DNA from: Acidobacteriaceae bacterium
GTDB taxonomy: Bacteria; Acidobacteriota; Terriglobia; Terriglobales; Acidobacteriaceae
Assembly (NCBI GenBank): GCA_027449965.1
Contig: DAIDKP010000023.1
Location: forward strand, 62,001-126,000
DNA length: 64,000 nt
Direction: 5' to 3'
The translations under genes and the position numbers were made by a program. The notes beneath the pieces are model-generated. The model searched no databases. It worked only from the letters and a program-made list of their open reading frames with translations, and was not told where the DNA came from. Shown here piece after piece: positions 33,431 to 42,208 of the stretch (the stretch's first letter is position 1; each line of letters begins with the position of its first letter).

Positions 33431-34933
33431 ATGTTCACTCTCATCGTCGGCATCATCTGCTCGATGCTTGCCCTTTTGCTGGGCTACGCACTCGGACAGC
33501 GCGCCCGCAACACCGCAAGCACCGCCGCGCTTGAAGCCACACAGGCCGCTGCCAAAGCCGCATCGGATGCCGAACTCGCCCGCCTCAACGCCGCGCTCAC
33601 CACCGCTCTGGCTGAAAAATCCGCCGCACAAACTCAATACGCAGCCGCCAAAACCCTCGCCGAAGAACGCACCCGCTCCCTGGAATCCGTGCAGGCAGAA
33701 CGCGACCGCCTCGCCGCCACACTCACCACCACCCTCGCCGAAAAATCCGCCACCGAAACCACGCAGGCCGCCGAGATCAGCCGCCTTCGTCAGGCACTTG
33801 AATCCGAGCGCTCCAAAACCGGCGAAAACCTCCAGCTTCTCCAAAACGCACAGCAAGCGCTCGCCGCGCAGTTTCAGGCACTCGCCGGCAAAGTCCTCGA
33901 CGAACGCGCAAAAACCTACTCCGAATCCAGCCGCAAGGAACTCGCCGATCTGCTCCAGCCTCTGCGCGAACAGCTCACCGGCTTTCGCTCCAAAGTCGAA
34001 GAATCCCAGCTTCACTCCGCTGAAAGCGTCGCCGGCCTCCGCGAACTCATCGCCTCGCTCTCCACCATGAACCAGCAGCTCGCCAGTGAAGCCAGCGCCC
34101 TCAGCGAAGCTCTCCGCGGTTCCGCCAAAGCCCAGGGCGACTGGGGTGAGTTCATCCTCCTCGATCTGCTCGAAAAAGCCGGCCTCCGCCAGGGCCATCA
34201 GTTCACCTTCCAGCAGAGCTTCGCCGAGTCCCACTCCCACGACAAATCCCGCACCGACGTCATCCTCCGTCTGCCCGGAAACCGTCACCTCGTCGTCGAC
34301 TCCAAAGTCTCCCTCGTCGCCTGGACCGACTATTCCAGCGCCACCGAAGAAGCCGCGCGCGCGGCCGCCCTCAAAGCGCACCTCGCCAGCGTCCGCGCTC
34401 ACGTCAAAGGCCTTGCAGCCAAAAAATACCACGATCTGCCCGGCCTCGCCTCGCCCGATTTCGTCGTCCTCTTCATTCCCATCGAACCAGCAGCGCTGCT
34501 CGCGCTCCAGTCCGACCCCGATCTCTGGCAGGATGCTTATCGCTCGAACATCCTCATCGCCGGGCCCACCACGCTGCTCTTCGTCATCCGCATCGTCGAC
34601 AACCTCTGGCAGCAGGAGCAGCAGGCGAAGAACGTCCGCGATATCGCCGACCAGGGCGCAAAGCTCTACGAAAAATTCGTGGGCTTCGTCGAAAATATGC
34701 AGAAGCTGGGTCAGCGCCTCAGTCAGGCACGCGACAGCTACGACGAAGCTTTTGGCAAACTCAGCACAGGCCGCGACAATCTGGTCCGGCAGGTGGAAAA
34801 ACTCCAGCAGCTCGGCGTCAAACCCTCCAGGACGCTCTCACCCCAGATCGTCGCCCACGCCCTCGAATCCGACTCCGCCAACCCCGCGCCACTGCTTGAT
34901 TTTGCCGCCAGCGAAGATCCCGCAGGCGAGTAG
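33431..34933 (+). CDS. rmuC: DNA recombination protein RmuC
   Basis: RmuC limits recombination at inverted repeats and is thought to act as a nuclease-like partner at DNA structures. The 500-residue protein has an N-terminal membrane anchor (FTLIVGIICSMLALLLGYALG), a coiled coil from about 25 to 190, and the RmuC domain at about 210-450 (GDWGEFILLDLLEKAGLRQGHQF, RTDVILRLPGNRHLVVDSKVSLVAW, VVLFIPIEPAALLAL). GGAGG lies five bases before ATG 33431. Synonymous sites are strongly C-rich. Confidence 0.95.
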   Translation: MFTLIVGIICSMLALLLGYALGQRARNTASTAALEATQAAAKAASDAELARLNAALTTALAEKSAAQTQYAAAKTLAEERTRSLESVQAERDRLAATLTTTLAEKSATETTQAAEISRLRQALESERSKTGENLQLLQNAQQALAAQFQALAGKVLDERAKTYSESSRKELADLLQPLREQLTGFRSKVEESQLHSAESVAGLRELIASLSTMNQQLASEASALSEALRGSAKAQGDWGEFILLDLLEKAGLRQGHQFTFQQSFAESHSHDKSRTDVILRLPGNRHLVVDSKVSLVAWTDYSSATEEAARAAALKAHLASVRAHVKGLAAKKYHDLPGLASPDFVVLFIPIEPAALLALQSDPDLWQDAYRSNILIAGPTTLLFVIRIVDNLWQQEQQAKNVRDIADQGAKLYEKFVGFVENMQKLGQRLSQARDSYDEAFGKLSTGRDNLVRQVEKLQQLGVKPSRTLSPQIVAHALESDSANPAPLLDFAASEDPAGE

Positions 34934-34988
34934 CGCGCTGCTTCAGCTCAACACTCCAAACTCACCACCCGCACTCGCCACTTCGGAT

Positions 34989-35765
34989 TCACCATTCCAG
35001 CCCCACCACCACCGGCATCGCCTCCACGTTTTTGTGCGGAGCCAGGCTCGAATTTTCATCCAGATTTTCAAAGCGTGCTTCCACAAACAGGCGGCTACGG
35101 AAGCGGAACTGCCGCATAAAGCCGATCGCTCCGTCGATCGCCGGCTGATTGCTGGAGTAGTGGTAGATCGCCGTGCCCGATCCCGTCGCCGCAATGCAAC
35201 CCTCCGGACAGATGCACAGCAGATAGCAGTTGGCACTCGTCGCTGAGCCGGAAAACGTCGTCAGAATCCGAGAATATCCTCCCCCTCCGCTCACATATCC
35301 GCTGTATCTTCCATGCTTCCAGTAGGTGTAGGCAAGGTTGAGCGTAGAAACCCAAAGCTGATAATGGCCGCTCGGAAACAGTTCAAATCGCAGAACGCTG
35401 TCTCCAACTCCGGCCCTCCCATATTGGCCATCCACCCGCAGGCTCAGCCTTCGCGACAAACGATATCCAACAGAACCGCCGACATTCCAGCCGGTATTCA
35501 TAATGCCGCTCGTACCACCCACCGGCGCAAGCAACCCCCCGTCGGCGCGCAGCTCCAGACGATGCAGCGGCTGGGCGGCATCGCTCTTCTGCGCCAGCAC
35601 GGCAGGCAGCACCATGACACTCAAACCCAGCACCAGCGCAACCCTTAGCCAGCGCATTCCCGGCACACCCGCTGCATTCACGCCAGCCACGCACATGCCA
35701 GTCACATTGTCCCCGCGCATCCCGCTCCCCTTATTCATTCGCTTCTGTACGTTCGCTTCACGCAC
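34989..35765 (-). CDS. Outer-membrane beta-barrel protein
   Basis: The product has a long N-terminal leader, then a hydrophobic signal segment (ALVLGLSVMVLPAVLAQ). About 200 residues of alternating polar and aromatic strands follow (NVGGSVGYRLSRRLSLRVDGQYGR, RSRLFVEARFENLD), ending in EW, as in small OmpA/OmpW-like barrels. Several ATGs could start it; MRWLRVALV near 35655 would give a normal signal peptide. A Cys-rich loop (CYLLCICPEGC) is unusual for an outer-membrane strand protein and may form surface disulfides. The ligand or role is unknown. Confidence 0.72.
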   Translation of the reverse strand: MREANVQKRMNKGSGMRGDNVTGMCVAGVNAAGVPGMRWLRVALVLGLSVMVLPAVLAQKSDAAQPLHRLELRADGGLLAPVGGTSGIMNTGWNVGGSVGYRLSRRLSLRVDGQYGRAGVGDSVLRFELFPSGHYQLWVSTLNLAYTYWKHGRYSGYVSGGGGYSRILTTFSGSATSANCYLLCICPEGCIAATGSGTAIYHYSSNQPAIDGAIGFMRQFRFRSRLFVEARFENLDENSSLAPHKNVEAMPVVVGLEW

Positions 35766-35784
35766 CTTGCTCCGCCCACCATCC

Positions 35785-37116
35785 TCAATCCGTATCCGGA
35801 GTCATATTCGATGGCCGCTTGTGCAGAAAGTGTTCGGTTGGAATCGGCTGTGGAACCAGCGCAAAGGCCTTCGGCGGCTGGCTGAAATCAAAGCAGTCAT
35901 CCAGATTCGCGGCTCGGCTGTCCGCCGCTCCCAGCGTCGGCAGGCCAAAAATCGTCTCAATGAACTTCGCCACGCTCGCGCTCTCATACTGCACATGCGA
36001 TACGTATCCATGTTTCGCATACGGCGAGATCACCATCATCGGCACACGCACACCCAATCCCCACACATCCAGTTGCGGCGGCGGCATGTGATCATAAAAT
36101 CCACCCCAGTCATCCCAGTAAATAACAATCGCCGTTGAGTCCCAGAACTGGCTGTTGCCAATCGCATTCACCACCGACGCCACCCACGACGGACCCGCCG
36201 AGCTTCCGCTGCCCGGATGATCGGAGTCCTCAAAGTCAGGAACCACCCACGTCACGGGCGCCAGATGCCCGTTCTGCACATCGCTCAACACCGTCGTCTC
36301 CGGCGCCACCACCTTCGTCGCCCAGTCCGCTCCATAGCGAATCTGGGAGTACGAATCGTACGACGACCAGACCTCTCCCAGATTGCCGCCAATCGCCGGA
36401 GCGTAAAACCTCCAGTCCAGACCCTTCGCATCCAGTTCGCTTCCCAGCGTCGGGTCGTCGTAACAGGGAAAGATTCCCGGCCCTGCCGTGCGGTTCGGCA
36501 ACATCAGCGGAACCGTCACCCCGCTCGCTGCATCGCATCCCCACGGCAAGCCGGTGGGAAGATTCACAATTCTCGAACGCGCCGCCACCAGAAACAGGTG
36601 CGCATCATAGCTGGAATCAATCTGCGAGGTATAAAAATTGTCTGCCAGCGTGTACTGGCTGGCCATCGTGAAGTACGGCACAATCTCCGAGTGCTCCACG
36701 TAGCTGAACTCGGCATTGGCAGGAATCACCGTCGGGCAACTCACTCCATCCAATGCGGAAAAGCAGCTCGATTGTGGGCCACCATCCTGATCAAACCCAT
36801 TCATCTGACCCATATTCCAGTCGGTTACAAAATCGTTCAACTCATGGCCAAGGTCATAGCCGCCTTCCAGCGGCAATGGCTGCAACGGAATCGTCCCACC
36901 ATTCGACAGCTTCGCCACCGTCGCTGTATTCGCTCCCGGAAACCCATAAAACAGATTGTCGAAGCTGCGGTTTTCCTGCACAATCACCACCACATGCTTG
37001 ATGTAGTTCGATGCCTGAGGAGTCGCCGCCGGAGCGCCCGAGCCGCCGCATCCCGTCCCACACACGCTCATCACTCCCGCCGCCGCCACCAGCGCCCACC
37101 GCAAATTTTCCCGCAC
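35785..37116 (-). CDS. Secreted phosphoesterase (phospholipase C/acid phosphatase family)
   Basis: The 443-residue protein has a signal peptide with a Cys (CGTGCGG) that may be a lipoprotein site, then the family signature VVVIVQENRSFDNLFYGFPG. A later DFEDSDHPGSGS and YWDDWGGFYDHM segment carries the metal-binding acids and His. This is the PF04185 phosphoesterase group, which includes phospholipases C and acid phosphatases. The substrate is unknown. It starts at GTG 37116 with GGGGAGG upstream, and is divergent from the Old Yellow Enzyme gene. A 19-nt gap leads to the barrel gene downstream, so they may be cotranscribed. Confidence 0.87.
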   Translation of the reverse strand: MRENLRWALVAAAGVMSVCGTGCGGSGAPAATPQASNYIKHVVVIVQENRSFDNLFYGFPGANTATVAKLSNGGTIPLQPLPLEGGYDLGHELNDFVTDWNMGQMNGFDQDGGPQSSCFSALDGVSCPTVIPANAEFSYVEHSEIVPYFTMASQYTLADNFYTSQIDSSYDAHLFLVAARSRIVNLPTGLPWGCDAASGVTVPLMLPNRTAGPGIFPCYDDPTLGSELDAKGLDWRFYAPAIGGNLGEVWSSYDSYSQIRYGADWATKVVAPETTVLSDVQNGHLAPVTWVVPDFEDSDHPGSGSSAGPSWVASVVNAIGNSQFWDSTAIVIYWDDWGGFYDHMPPPQLDVWGLGVRVPMMVISPYAKHGYVSHVQYESASVAKFIETIFGLPTLGAADSRAANLDDCFDFSQPPKAFALVPQPIPTEHFLHKRPSNMTPDTD

Positions 37117-37434
37117 GAATGCTCACGCCTCCCCTTCTTTCGTTACCCGGGCGCACTGCCACTCGCCCAGACAAGCCTTCCATCTCCAACCGTCTGTCTG
37201 TACACAATGAATTGGCTTCCCGCTTCGTCAGACGCCATACACGGCCCTGAGTTGAGAGCCGATGAAAAAGTTGATGACAAAAAGATGAACGCCGCCTGCC
37301 TTTGCTTTTCTGGTTGTCATTCCCGAAGGGAATCTGCTGTTCGTCGCCAACCCCACACCCCCGAGCCGCGACCTACGGGAACCTCGCGCGATGCATGGAA
37401 TGCCTTGCGACCTTCGGCGTCGGTCGCTCATCTC
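37117..37434. other. Divergent intergenic region, holds a palindromic repeat-like element
   Basis: The 318 nt between the phosphoesterase and the Old Yellow Enzyme starts contain both promoters. At 37319-37333 is ATTCCC-GAA-GGGAAT within the context TGTCATTCCCGAAGGGAATC, which resembles a short element scattered in acidobacterial intergenic DNA. No small gene is supported. Confidence 0.45.
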
Positions 37435-37440
37435 ATGGCT

Positions 37441-38622
37441 ATGACCGATTTGAATCACGCAACCTCATCCAACGCCCCGCTCTTCGACCCACTCTCGCTC
37501 GGCGACCTCACGCTGGCTCATCGCGTTGTCCTTGCGCCGCTCACCCGCATGCGCTCCACGCAGCCCGGCGACGTGCCCAACGCGCTCAATGCGCTCTATT
37601 ATGCCCAGCGCGCCACGCCAGGCGGTCTGCTGATTTCAGAGGCCACGCAGATCTCGCTTGAAGGCAAAGGCTATCCCGCCACCCCCGGCATCTACTCCCC
37701 GGAGCAGGTCGCTGGCTGGCGCATCGTCACTGACGCCGTCCACGCCAAAGGCGGATTTCTCTTCGCCCAGCTTTGGCACGTCGGACGCATCAGCCACAGC
37801 TCGCACCACCCCCAGCAGGGACTGCCCGTCTCGGCCTCGGCCATTGCTCCCACCGACGGCAAAGTCCTCACTGCCAGCTTCCAGCAGGCCGACTTTGAGA
37901 CGCCTCGCGCACTTGCCGTCGAAGAGCTGCCGCGCATCGTCGCCGAATATGTCCACGCCGCTCGCTGCGCACAGCAGGCCGGCTTCGATGGCATCGAGCT
38001 GCACTCGGCCAACGGCTATCTCCTCGACCAGTTCCTTGAGGACGGCGTCAACCATCGCACCGACGCCTACGGCGGCTCCATCGAAAACCGCGCCCGCCTC
38101 CTGCTCCAGGTTGTCGATGCCGTCATCGCCGTCTGGGGTGCCGGGCGCGTCGGCGTGCGTCTCTCGCCCTGGGGCAAGTTCAACTCCATGAGCGACTCCA
38201 ACCCGCTCGCACTCTTCACCCATGTTCTGGAGCAGCTTGCCGCACGCGGCATCGCCTACGCCCACCTCGTCGAGCCGCGCGCCAACGGCGGCTCCGATGG
38301 CGCGCTCGACGCCTCCGCGCCCGATGCCTCGGCCAGCTTCCGCAAAGCCTTCCCCGGAACCCTCATCGCCGCCGGCGGCTTCCTCGGCGAAACCGCCAGC
38401 CACACCGTCGCCTCCGGCCACGCCGACGCCATCGCCTTCGGTCGCTGGTTCATCTCCAACCCCGATCTGCCGCACCGCCTGCGTATCGGTGCGCCACTCC
38501 AACGCTACGATCGCTCCACCTTCTACGGCGGAACAGAAAAGGGCTACACGGACTATCCCACGCTGGAAGAATCCGCCACGAAAAACACCACCGAAGAGAC
38601 TGCCGCAACCGTCACTGCTTGA
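37441..38622 (+). CDS. Old Yellow Enzyme family ene-reductase (NemA-like)
   Basis: This FMN enzyme of 393 residues reduces activated C=C bonds or nitro groups with NAD(P)H. Motifs include VVLAPLTRMRS, the FMN region WHVGRISH, the catalytic His/Asn pair in ELHSANGYLLDQFLEDGVNHRTDAYGG, and AFGRWFISNPDLP near the end. ATG 37435 or 37441 may start it; no clear ribosome-binding site is seen. A terminator follows at 38680. The closest named relative is N-ethylmaleimide reductase, but the natural substrate is not known. Confidence 0.92.
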   Translation: MTDLNHATSSNAPLFDPLSLGDLTLAHRVVLAPLTRMRSTQPGDVPNALNALYYAQRATPGGLLISEATQISLEGKGYPATPGIYSPEQVAGWRIVTDAVHAKGGFLFAQLWHVGRISHSSHHPQQGLPVSASAIAPTDGKVLTASFQQADFETPRALAVEELPRIVAEYVHAARCAQQAGFDGIELHSANGYLLDQFLEDGVNHRTDAYGGSIENRARLLLQVVDAVIAVWGAGRVGVRLSPWGKFNSMSDSNPLALFTHVLEQLAARGIAYAHLVEPRANGGSDGALDASAPDASASFRKAFPGTLIAAGGFLGETASHTVASGHADAIAFGRWFISNPDLPHRLRIGAPLQRYDRSTFYGGTEKGYTDYPTLEESATKNTTEETAATVTA

Positions 38623-39046
38623 CTTCAAACCTGAAGCTGCATGGAATTCTTTTGTTCTGTGATACGCTTCATCCCATTCGGGGTCAGTCCACGCGCTACG
38701 TGCCTTGACTGACCCCTTTTAACACTGACTCTTTTGATTTGCCCGCAGCGCGCGTATCCAGTGTCGCCTGCCGGGTGCTCCATCCACGTCGCGAAGTTTG
38801 CGGCATGGAGGGGGGAATCAACCAACGCGCCAACCACCGCGCACGCAATTTCGCGAAATTCGCACAAGATTAATTGAATCAACGAGATACAAAAAATGAA
38901 AATTCGCGAAAAATGAACAAATCCATAATAATCAACAAGATATCTAGAAACACCCTACCCCCCCCGGGGGGATACAGGCAGGCATGAGCCGCAGCCTCCA
39001 CCACAAGTGGGCGGTTGCTTCTCGTAAAATATTCTAAAATAAAGGT
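38623..39046. other. Convergent AT-rich intergenic region with C8G6 palindrome
   Basis: This 424-nt gap lies between two converging genes. After the terminator at 38680-38720, about 38860-38950 is much more AT-rich than anything nearby, with two TTCGCGAA-like palindromes. At 38958-38971 is C8 followed by G6, containing a perfect 12-bp palindrome. I see no credible gene in either strand. Confidence 0.6.
38680..38720 (+). terminator. Terminator after the Old Yellow Enzyme gene
   Basis: GGGGTCAGTC at 38680-38689 pairs with GACTGACCCC at 38707-38716, with a 17-nt loop and a TTTT tail, 57 nt after the stop. Confidence 0.72.
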
Positions 39047-40903
39047 TTAGTTTGCCTTTGTCGCGGTTTTTGCGGCCTCTGCCGTTCCCGTCCCTTCGGT
39101 CAGCGTCAGGATGCGGTCCACGCCCGGCACGGCAAAGGTCTCCACGCTCCCGTCCGGCCAGTGAACTTCGAGCCTGTCCACCGTCGTCGCCTGTCCCAAC
39201 CCGAAGTGCGGTCGCTGGTCGTTTGACGAGAGATAGCTGCCGCCGCTCAGCACGTCCTCGCGCTGCCGCATCCCGCCCGCCGTCAGATAGACGACCGCAC
39301 CCACCGCGTCGCGCGGACTTTTGCCCGTGCCGGCGAGTTTCATTTCCAGCCAATGGTTGTGATCCTGGCTCACGTTGCGCAGCAGCACCGGATGCCCGTC
39401 CATCACGTTGATGACCACATCCATTTTGCCGTCGTTGAAGAGATCGCCGACGGCCATGCCGCGCCCGGCAATCACGTCCGCCAGTCCCGTTCCTTCCACC
39501 GCAGGAACCGGCTCGAATCGCTTGCCCGCGATGTTGTGGAAGAGCATCGGACGCTCTTTCCAGCTTGTGCCCCAGTTGTATTTGTCGGCCTGCGGAAAGA
39601 CGTGGCCATCGCTCATCATCAGGTCTTTCCATCCGTCGTTGTCGTAGTCAAAAAACGCATCGCCCCAGCTCAGGAACGGCACGGTGATCTCGCCCAGTCC
39701 CGTCTGGTCGCTGATGTCGGTCAGGTTCGCGTCGCCCTCGTTGTGATAGAGCGGCTTGTAGTCGTCGGAAAACGTCGTATTGAAAACATCCAGCAACCCA
39801 TTGTTCTGGTAGTCGCCGACGGCAATGCCCATCGAAGCTGTTTCGCGTCCGGCCTGATCCAGCGCATAGCCCGAGGCGTAGCTCACATCGTCAAACGTCC
39901 CATCGCCCTTGTTCAGGTAGAGATAGTTCGGCGTCGAATCGTTGCCCACCAGCAGGTCCGGCTTGCCGTCGTTGTTGATGTCGGCAAAGACCGCGCCCAG
40001 CCCGTAGTACTTCGCCGGATCGGAGACGCCAGCCTTCACGCTCACGTCGGTAAACGTCCCATCGCCGTTGTTGTGAAAGAGATGATCCGGCTCGCCCTCC
40101 AGTCCGCGCGGGCCGCAGGCCACCTGTTCGCCGCGAAAGGTGCAGAAGGCGTTCTGGTCCGAGCTTTGCGGCAGATGATTCCAGTCCCAGTGCAGATACC
40201 CGGCCACAAACAGGTCCAGCCGACCATCGCCATCGTAGTCGCCCCAGGTCGCGCCCGACGACCAGTTGCCCAGCGTCACGCCGGCCTTTTCCGCCACGTC
40301 GGTAAAGGTGCCGTCATGATTGTTGTGATAGAGCCGGTTCTTGCCAAAGTTCGAGACGAAGAGGTCCGGCCAGCCATCGTTGTCATAGTCGGCCACGGCC
40401 ACGCCAAATCCCCAGCGATCATTGGTCACGCCGGCCTTCGCCGCCACGTCGGTAAAGGTGCCGTCGTGGTTGTTGTGAAACAGCGCGGCGTGGGGCGGCG
40501 TCGCCTTGCCCGTCAGCGCGTCCACGGTCGAGCCGTTCACGACGTAGATATCCAGCCAGCCGTCGTTGTCGTAGTCGATCAGCCCGACGCCGGAGCCTTT
40601 TGTCTCAATGATGTAGGCCTTCTGCGGCGTCCCCATCGTGTGGGTCCAGTGCGTCAGTCCGGCTTTTTCGGAGTCATCCTCAAAGATGACCGGCCCGCTG
40701 GTTACAAATCCGCTGGCTGTAATGGGCTTGCTGTTGGGCTTGCTGCGGGGCTGGCTGTGATCCGTCTGCTCTCTGGCCGTCGCCTCTGCCGTGCTTTTGT
40801 CGGCACCCGGGGCGCCTTGTGCCAAAGCGCAGGGCACGCACACGGCAGCAAACAGCAGGACCATCGATGGAAGCACGGTAGGAGCAAAGGCTTGAAAACG
40901 CAT
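39047..40903 (-). CDS. CRTAC1 family secreted FG-GAP/ASPIC-UnbV protein (copy c)
   Basis: This 618-residue exported protein has a signal peptide (ending near ALAQG), FG-GAP blades with calcium loops (DYDNDGWLDIYVVN, DYDNDGWPDLFVSN, DYDGDGRLDLFVAG) and a C-terminal ASPIC/UnbV domain (SGGSYLSSNDQRPHFGLGQATTV). It is closely related to copies a and b. It lies downstream of a two-component system and a small secreted protein, all reading leftward with short gaps, so the kinase at 42209 may control it. Confidence 0.9.
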   Translation of the reverse strand: MRFQAFAPTVLPSMVLLFAAVCVPCALAQGAPGADKSTAEATAREQTDHSQPRSKPNSKPITASGFVTSGPVIFEDDSEKAGLTHWTHTMGTPQKAYIIETKGSGVGLIDYDNDGWLDIYVVNGSTVDALTGKATPPHAALFHNNHDGTFTDVAAKAGVTNDRWGFGVAVADYDNDGWPDLFVSNFGKNRLYHNNHDGTFTDVAEKAGVTLGNWSSGATWGDYDGDGRLDLFVAGYLHWDWNHLPQSSDQNAFCTFRGEQVACGPRGLEGEPDHLFHNNGDGTFTDVSVKAGVSDPAKYYGLGAVFADINNDGKPDLLVGNDSTPNYLYLNKGDGTFDDVSYASGYALDQAGRETASMGIAVGDYQNNGLLDVFNTTFSDDYKPLYHNEGDANLTDISDQTGLGEITVPFLSWGDAFFDYDNDGWKDLMMSDGHVFPQADKYNWGTSWKERPMLFHNIAGKRFEPVPAVEGTGLADVIAGRGMAVGDLFNDGKMDVVINVMDGHPVLLRNVSQDHNHWLEMKLAGTGKSPRDAVGAVVYLTAGGMRQREDVLSGGSYLSSNDQRPHFGLGQATTVDRLEVHWPDGSVETFAVPGVDRILTLTEGTGTAEAAKTATKAN

Positions 40904-41014
40904 GGTGCTCAGTATACGGATCGACCCGGTCGCCGGTATCGAACTTTCGATGGAGGCCGCTCAATCGATTTCCTGGCAGCGAAGTCGCCGTCAGCGCGGT
41001 GCCTCATGCCTGCC

Positions 41015-41551
41015 TCACTCCCCGGTCGGCAGCGCGCACTCCACGGCAAATCGGCCAATCTGCAACCATGCCTTGTCACTGTGCTCCGGCACCCAGATCC
41101 GCAGCGACTCCACGCGTGTGCCCGGCGGCATTCGATGCGCCACCAAGTTGCCCAGCAGCTTGCCCGTCACCGCCTCGTGCAGATGAATCCGCAGATTGTC
41201 GCCATCGCGTTCCCAGCCAAAGATATACTGGCCGGGCGCAAGCGCAATCTCACCCATGTGGATCGGAACCTGAACGCGCAGGTAGTGCGAATACTTGCCG
41301 TCCGCCGAATAACCGGCGGTAATCAGCACCACGCCCGCAACATAATGTCCCGCGCCGTCGGTGATGCCGCTGGCCGTGCGCATCTCGGTTTCGATGTGCT
41401 CTTTTTCCACCGGCGCGCGCAGAGGCAGCACCGCGCTCAGTTCCGCACTTGTGGCCGAACGCCACACCGTGTGACTGTGCGCCGCAGCGCTCAGCGGCAA
41501 CAGGTTCAGGGGCAGCGCGCCCAGCAGAATGGCCAACCGCAGACGTTTCAC
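41015..41551 (-). CDS. Secreted protein of unknown function
   Basis: The 178-residue product has a signal peptide (RLAILLGALPLNLLPLSAAAH) and a mostly beta mature part with an EKEHIETEMR segment and a C-terminal DKAWLQIGRFAVECALP. No family is recognised. Its GTG start overlaps the TGA stop of the response regulator by four bases (GTGA), so translation is coupled. The link to a sensor kinase and a CRTAC1 gene suggests an envelope-associated accessory role. Confidence 0.78.
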   Translation of the reverse strand: MKRLRLAILLGALPLNLLPLSAAAHSHTVWRSATSAELSAVLPLRAPVEKEHIETEMRTASGITDGAGHYVAGVVLITAGYSADGKYSHYLRVQVPIHMGEIALAPGQYIFGWERDGDNLRIHLHEAVTGKLLGNLVAHRMPPGTRVESLRIWVPEHSDKAWLQIGRFAVECALPTGE

Positions 41552-42195
41552 CGGCGAAGATCTCCCGTCGTATCCAGTTGTACCAGCCCGCGCTGGATCG
41601 CCGCCGTCGCCGCCTGGGTTCGATCCGAGACGCCGAGCTTGCCCAGCAGACTGTTGATGTGCGTCTTCACGGTCGCTTCGCCAATCTCCAGCTCCACGCC
41701 AATCTCCTTGTTGCTTTTGCCGCGCACAATCTGCTCCAGCACATCCTGCTCGCGATGCGTCAGCTCTTCGGCACCCATGCGCTCGGCCAGCTTCTGCGCA
41801 ATCACCGAAGGAATGCAGGATTTGCCTGCATGTACCTGGCGAATCGTCGTGACCAGCACCTCGGCCGTCATGCCTTTCAGCAGATAGGCGCGCGCCCCGG
41901 CCTGCAAGGCGCGATAGATATCCTCATCGCCGTCAAAGGTCGTCAGCACGATGAACCGCGCATACGGGTTGTGCCGCCGGATCATCTGAATCACTTCCAC
42001 GCCGCTGCGCTTCGGCAGCCGCAGGTCAATCAGCGTAATATCCGGTTTCAGGCTGTTCCACTGCACCACGGCGGCTTCGCCATCGGCGGCCTCGCCCATC
42101 ACCTGCATCCCGTCCACCACGCTCAGCAGCGCGGCCAGCCCCTGCCGCACCACGTGGTGGTCTTCCACAATCAAAATGCGAATCGCCTGCGACAC
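41548..42195 (-). CDS. NarL/FixJ-type response regulator
   Basis: The 215-residue regulator has an intact receiver (VEDHHVVRQG, phosphoacceptor Asp57 in TLIDLRLPKRSG) and a LuxR HTH at about 150-205 (LTHREQDVLEQIVRGKSNKEIGVELEIGEATVKTHINSLLGKLGV). It starts 13 nt after the stop of the sensor kinase, its evident partner. Likely targets are the downstream secreted protein and CRTAC1 gene. Confidence 0.94.
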   Translation of the reverse strand: MSQAIRILIVEDHHVVRQGLAALLSVVDGMQVMGEAADGEAAVVQWNSLKPDITLIDLRLPKRSGVEVIQMIRRHNPYARFIVLTTFDGDEDIYRALQAGARAYLLKGMTAEVLVTTIRQVHAGKSCIPSVIAQKLAERMGAEELTHREQDVLEQIVRGKSNKEIGVELEIGEATVKTHINSLLGKLGVSDRTQAATAAIQRGLVQLDTTGDLRR

Positions 42196-42208
42196 TCTCG
42201 ATCTCCTC

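Noticed and set aside
38625-38882. Minus-strand frame of 85 codons in the convergent gap
   Set aside because: It begins at a TTG without ribosome-binding site, overlaps the terminator of the Old Yellow Enzyme gene, and has no protein-like pattern.
38860-38960. dif site or DnaA-box cluster
   Set aside because: Partial resemblance only; no 28-bp dif match and no TTATCCACA-type boxes were found, so I report only an AT-rich region.
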